A DNA stretch of 64,000 nucleotides from Saprospiraceae bacterium. Lineage in GTDB: Bacteria; Bacteroidota; Bacteroidia; Chitinophagales; Saprospiraceae. The notes below the pieces were generated by a model. It made no database searches and was not told the origin of the DNA. It was given only the letters and a program-made list of their open reading frames with translations. The stretch covers positions 62,001-126,000 of the forward strand of contig JADKBS010000025.1 of NCBI GenBank assembly GCA_016714985.1. The letters are read 5' to 3'. Positions 61,710-64,000 of this stretch are shown one piece after another; the stretch's first letter is position 1; every line of letters starts with the position of its first letter. Made by a program: the position numbers and the translations under genes.

Positions 61710-61899
61710 ACAACGTGAAGCATTTTTAAGAGAAAAAAATGAAATAGAACGCATTGCAAACCAAGCAGTTATGCAAGCAAAAGCCGAAAACAAGCGCTTC
61801 GGCATCCCCGAATTTTTCTCCAAAAACGGCGTGATTTATTACGTCTTGGAGAACGGGGAACTGACCACCGAAAGACCAGCGATTTTGAACAAAAAATAG
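61699..61899 (+). CDS. Small partner of the zeta-like kinase
   Basis: A 66-residue basic protein with an N-terminal helix (NEQREAFLREKNEIERIANQ) and a small beta part (NGVIYYVLENGELT). The start lies inside the kinase gene (11-bp overlap), so translation is coupled. I recall similar small genes beside zeta-like kinases in Bacteroidota, which suggests an antitoxin or regulator. No known antitoxin family is evident. Confidence 0.65.
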   Translation: MKNEQREAFLREKNEIERIANQAVMQAKAENKRFGIPEFFSKNGVIYYVLENGELTTERPAILNKK

Positions 61900-61943
61900 G
61901 CCCGAAAAGGGCAAACGATAACCAAAACTTACACGAACAAACA

Positions 61944-63281
61944 ATGAAAATAGCCATCCTAGGAGGCGGAGAAAGCGGCACCGGTGCGGCCCTGTTGGCC
62001 AAGCACCTCGGCCATGAGGTCTTCCTCTCGGACGGTGGCAGTTTGAAGGACAATTACAAAGCAGAATTGCTAGATAAAGGCATTCCATACGAGGAAGGCA
62101 AACACACTTGGACAAGCATTTTTGAGGCTGATGAAATCATCAAAAGCCCCGGCATTCCTGACGACCTCCCCCCACTAGTAGAATTTCGTCGCCAAGGCAA
62201 GTCGGTGATTTCTGAAATTGAATTTGCGGGCCGTCACACGGCGGCAACCATTATTGGCATTACGGGGAGTAACGGGAAAACTACCACCACCCGGCTGACC
62301 TACCACCTGCTCAAGACAGGGGGTATCAACGCAGCCATCGGAGGCAACGTGGGCCTGAGTTTCGCCCGGAACATCATCGAGAACAAGTACGACTATTACG
62401 TGCTGGAACTGAGCAGTTTCCAGTTGGACGGCATCGTGACCTTTCGACCGCATATCGCCATTTTGCTCAACATCACACCTGACCACTTGGACAGGTACGA
62501 GTACAAAATGGAGAACTACGTGCGCTCGAAGTTCCGTATCGCCATGAACCAACAGCCCGATGACCTGCTCATCACCAATGCAGATAATGATGAGATTCAG
62601 AACTACCTGAATTTCAACCAGTTGAAGCCACGAAGGATTGAAATTTCTACCTATTTCAGTGGAAAAAAAATCCGCTGGGTGGGCGGCTCGAACCCCCTGA
62701 TCGGACGCTGGGAAGGGACTTTTGACATGACAAATAGCAGGCTGAAAGGCCCGCACAATTTTTTCAATGCAAGCTGCGCCATCCATGCCGCAAAGGCGGT
62801 CGGGGTGAGCGACGAGGCGATACAGGAAGGCTTGAACACCTTCGTAAACGACCCGCACCGCTTGGAGTTTGTCGCTGAAATCAACGGCGTTGAGTACATC
62901 AACGACAGCAAGGCGACCAACGTGGACTCGGTTTTTTACGCCTTGCAAGCGATGGAAAAACCCGTGGTCTGGATAGCGGGCGGCACCGACAAAGGCAACG
63001 ATTACAGCCCCATCGAGGACCTCGTCCGGCAGAAAGTGAAAGCACTCATCTGCCTCGGCGTTGACAACCAGAAATTGCTCGGTGTTTTTTCACCGATTTT
63101 GAAAAATATAGAAGAAGCCCGCAGCGCAAAAGAAGCGGTCGAGCGTGCCACCATTTATGCCGAAAGCGGCGATGTGGTGCTCTTGAGCCCAGCCTGTGCG
63201 AGCTTCGATTTATTTAAAAATTACATGGACAGGGGCGAGCAATTCAAAGCCGCTGTTTCTGAAATGATGAATGATAAATGA
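61944..63281 (+). CDS. murD: UDP-MurNAc-alanine--D-glutamate ligase
   Basis: Adds D-glutamate to UDP-MurNAc-L-Ala (445 residues, normal). The N-terminal domain starts KIAILGGGESG; the ATP loop is GSNGKTTT (108-115). ELSSFQLDG, NITPDHLDRY and NDPHRLEFV with INDSKATNVDS are intact. The last residues (MMNDK) are encoded by the heptamer repeat that continues past the stop. It follows the kinase pair by 44 bp. Confidence 0.96.
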   Translation: MKIAILGGGESGTGAALLAKHLGHEVFLSDGGSLKDNYKAELLDKGIPYEEGKHTWTSIFEADEIIKSPGIPDDLPPLVEFRRQGKSVISEIEFAGRHTAATIIGITGSNGKTTTTRLTYHLLKTGGINAAIGGNVGLSFARNIIENKYDYYVLELSSFQLDGIVTFRPHIAILLNITPDHLDRYEYKMENYVRSKFRIAMNQQPDDLLITNADNDEIQNYLNFNQLKPRRIEISTYFSGKKIRWVGGSNPLIGRWEGTFDMTNSRLKGPHNFFNASCAIHAAKAVGVSDEAIQEGLNTFVNDPHRLEFVAEINGVEYINDSKATNVDSVFYALQAMEKPVVWIAGGTDKGNDYSPIEDLVRQKVKALICLGVDNQKLLGVFSPILKNIEEARSAKEAVERATIYAESGDVVLLSPACASFDLFKNYMDRGEQFKAAVSEMMNDK

Positions 63282-63356
63282 TGAATGATGAATATCGGCA
63301 CCTCCGACAAAATCCTTCGTCCCCCATTCATCATTTATCATTCATCATTTATCATT
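63264..63356. repeat. Heptamer inverted repeat at the murD end
   Basis: ATGATAA/ATGATGA units form a ~31-bp arm (63264-63294) covering the murD stop; the complementary arm is 63326-63356. The same units occur at 29288. Confidence 0.75.
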
Positions 63357-63364
63357 AAAGCATC

Positions 63365-64000
63365 GTGAATTTCGGAGCAAGACTTTACGCAGAATTAAGA
63401 GGCGACCGGGTCATCTGGATGATACTGGCGGTGCTGAGCATTTTCAGCATCCTGACGGTATATAGCAGCACCGGCACCATTGCCTACAAGCTCAGTGGTG
63501 GCAACACCACGGGCTACTTGATGAAGCATGTCGCAGTACTCGGCTTTGGCTTGTTCTTGGCATATTTGGCTTATTTGACGCCTTACATGCGCTTTATGCG
63601 AATGGCCCCTTGGCTCTGGCTTATTGCCTTCGGCCTGCTCGTTTTCACGCTCGCTTTCGGCAAGGACATCAACCACGCACGGCGCTGGATTGAAATCCCG
63701 TTCATCAACCTGACCTTCCAGACTTCCGACTTTGCGAAGCTGGCGCTCATACTCCTCGTGTCCCGTGAAATCACTCGGCACAAGGACTATATCAAGGATT
63801 TCAGCAAGGCGTTCATGCCTATCATCCTGCCGATTATCATCATCTGTGGGTTGATTGCGCCCGCCGACTTGAGCACGGCCATTGTGCTGTTTGCTACTTG
63901 CTTCGCAATGATGTTCATAGGGCGGGTTGACTTCAAGTTCATGGCGTTGCTGGTATTGATGGCGGTGGTTTCGTTCGCCTTTTTGTTGGTCATCCACAAA
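63365..64000 (+). CDS. ftsW: FtsW/RodA-type lipid II polymerase, 5' part
   Basis: Septal peptidoglycan glycosyltransferase, open to the window end (212 codons). The GTG at 63365 begins NFGARLYAELRGDRVIWMI. Hydrophobic helices follow (MILAVLSIFSILTVYSS, HVAVLGFGLFLAYLAYL, WLWLIAFGLLVFTLAFG), then the SEDS signature ARRWIEIPFINLTFQTSDFA with QTSDFAKLALI, and PADLSTAIVLF. It is next after murD, as in other Bacteroidota; murG and murC would be expected beyond the edge. Confidence 0.93.
   Translation, partial: MNFGARLYAELRGDRVIWMILAVLSIFSILTVYSSTGTIAYKLSGGNTTGYLMKHVAVLGFGLFLAYLAYLTPYMRFMRMAPWLWLIAFGLLVFTLAFGKDINHARRWIEIPFINLTFQTSDFAKLALILLVSREITRHKDYIKDFSKAFMPIILPIIIICGLIAPADLSTAIVLFATCFAMMFIGRVDFKFMALLVLMAVVSFAFLLVIHK

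Overview
The window comes from a member of the Bacteroidota, most like a Saprospiraceae/Chitinophagales-type gliding lineage. The evidence is two proteins with C-terminal type IX secretion (T9SS) sorting domains, stand-alone relatives of GldM and SprE/PorW domains, an exosortase N system, a FecI/FecR/TonB-receptor set, a GWxTD protein, promoters of the TTTG-N19-TAnnTTTG type, and many TTG starts without Shine-Dalgarno sequences. No rRNA, tRNA or CRISPR array was seen.

Layout. 1-3.6 kb: 3' end of a T9SS cargo gene, then UDP-glucuronate decarboxylase and dTDP-glucose dehydratase (surface sugar precursors). 3.6-13.4 kb, minus strand: exosortase N with its dedicated VIT-domain substrate, a LuxR-type response regulator, and an ECF sigma / FecR / TonB-receptor set. 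13.7-29.3 kb: housekeeping and solitary genes (holA, selD-mnmH, DUF5691, dapB, AraC regulator with a divergent PhyH-type dioxygenase, folD, Uma2 nuclease, secreted GH65 hydrolase). 29.4-33 kb: a worn defence-type island with a restriction-modification remnant, an intact ATPase plus PD-(D/E)XK-like nuclease pair, and a TIR-like remnant. 33-52.5 kb: lipid head-group enzyme, pirin, subtilase, TonB receptor, KAS III-like enzyme, urocanate hydratase, GldM-like protein, a deoxy-sugar (fucose/rhamnose) uptake and conversion group, MscS channel, GWxTD protein and polyprenol-phosphate glycosyltransferase. 52.8-64 kb: the dcw cell-wall and division cluster (mraZ, rsmH, ftsL, ftsI, murE, mraY, murD, ftsW).

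The dcw cluster is the most unusual part. It starts with four groups of MraZ boxes. It carries two insertions: dinD plus an AT-rich membrane gene between ftsI and murE, and a zeta-toxin-like kinase plus a small partner between mraY and murD. Its murE has lost the ATP-binding core through two in-frame deletions, and mraY is frameshifted in an A run. Frameshifts in homopolymers also affect a GldM-like gene and a TonB-like gene, and holA lacks one base, so residual sequencing indels are a serious possibility.

Intergenic DNA is rich in repeats: a three-copy MITE-like family, a two-copy 92-108 bp element, perfect hairpins, and inverted repeats whose arms are built from 7-10 bp tandem units. One such tandem tract forms part of a signal-peptide coding region.
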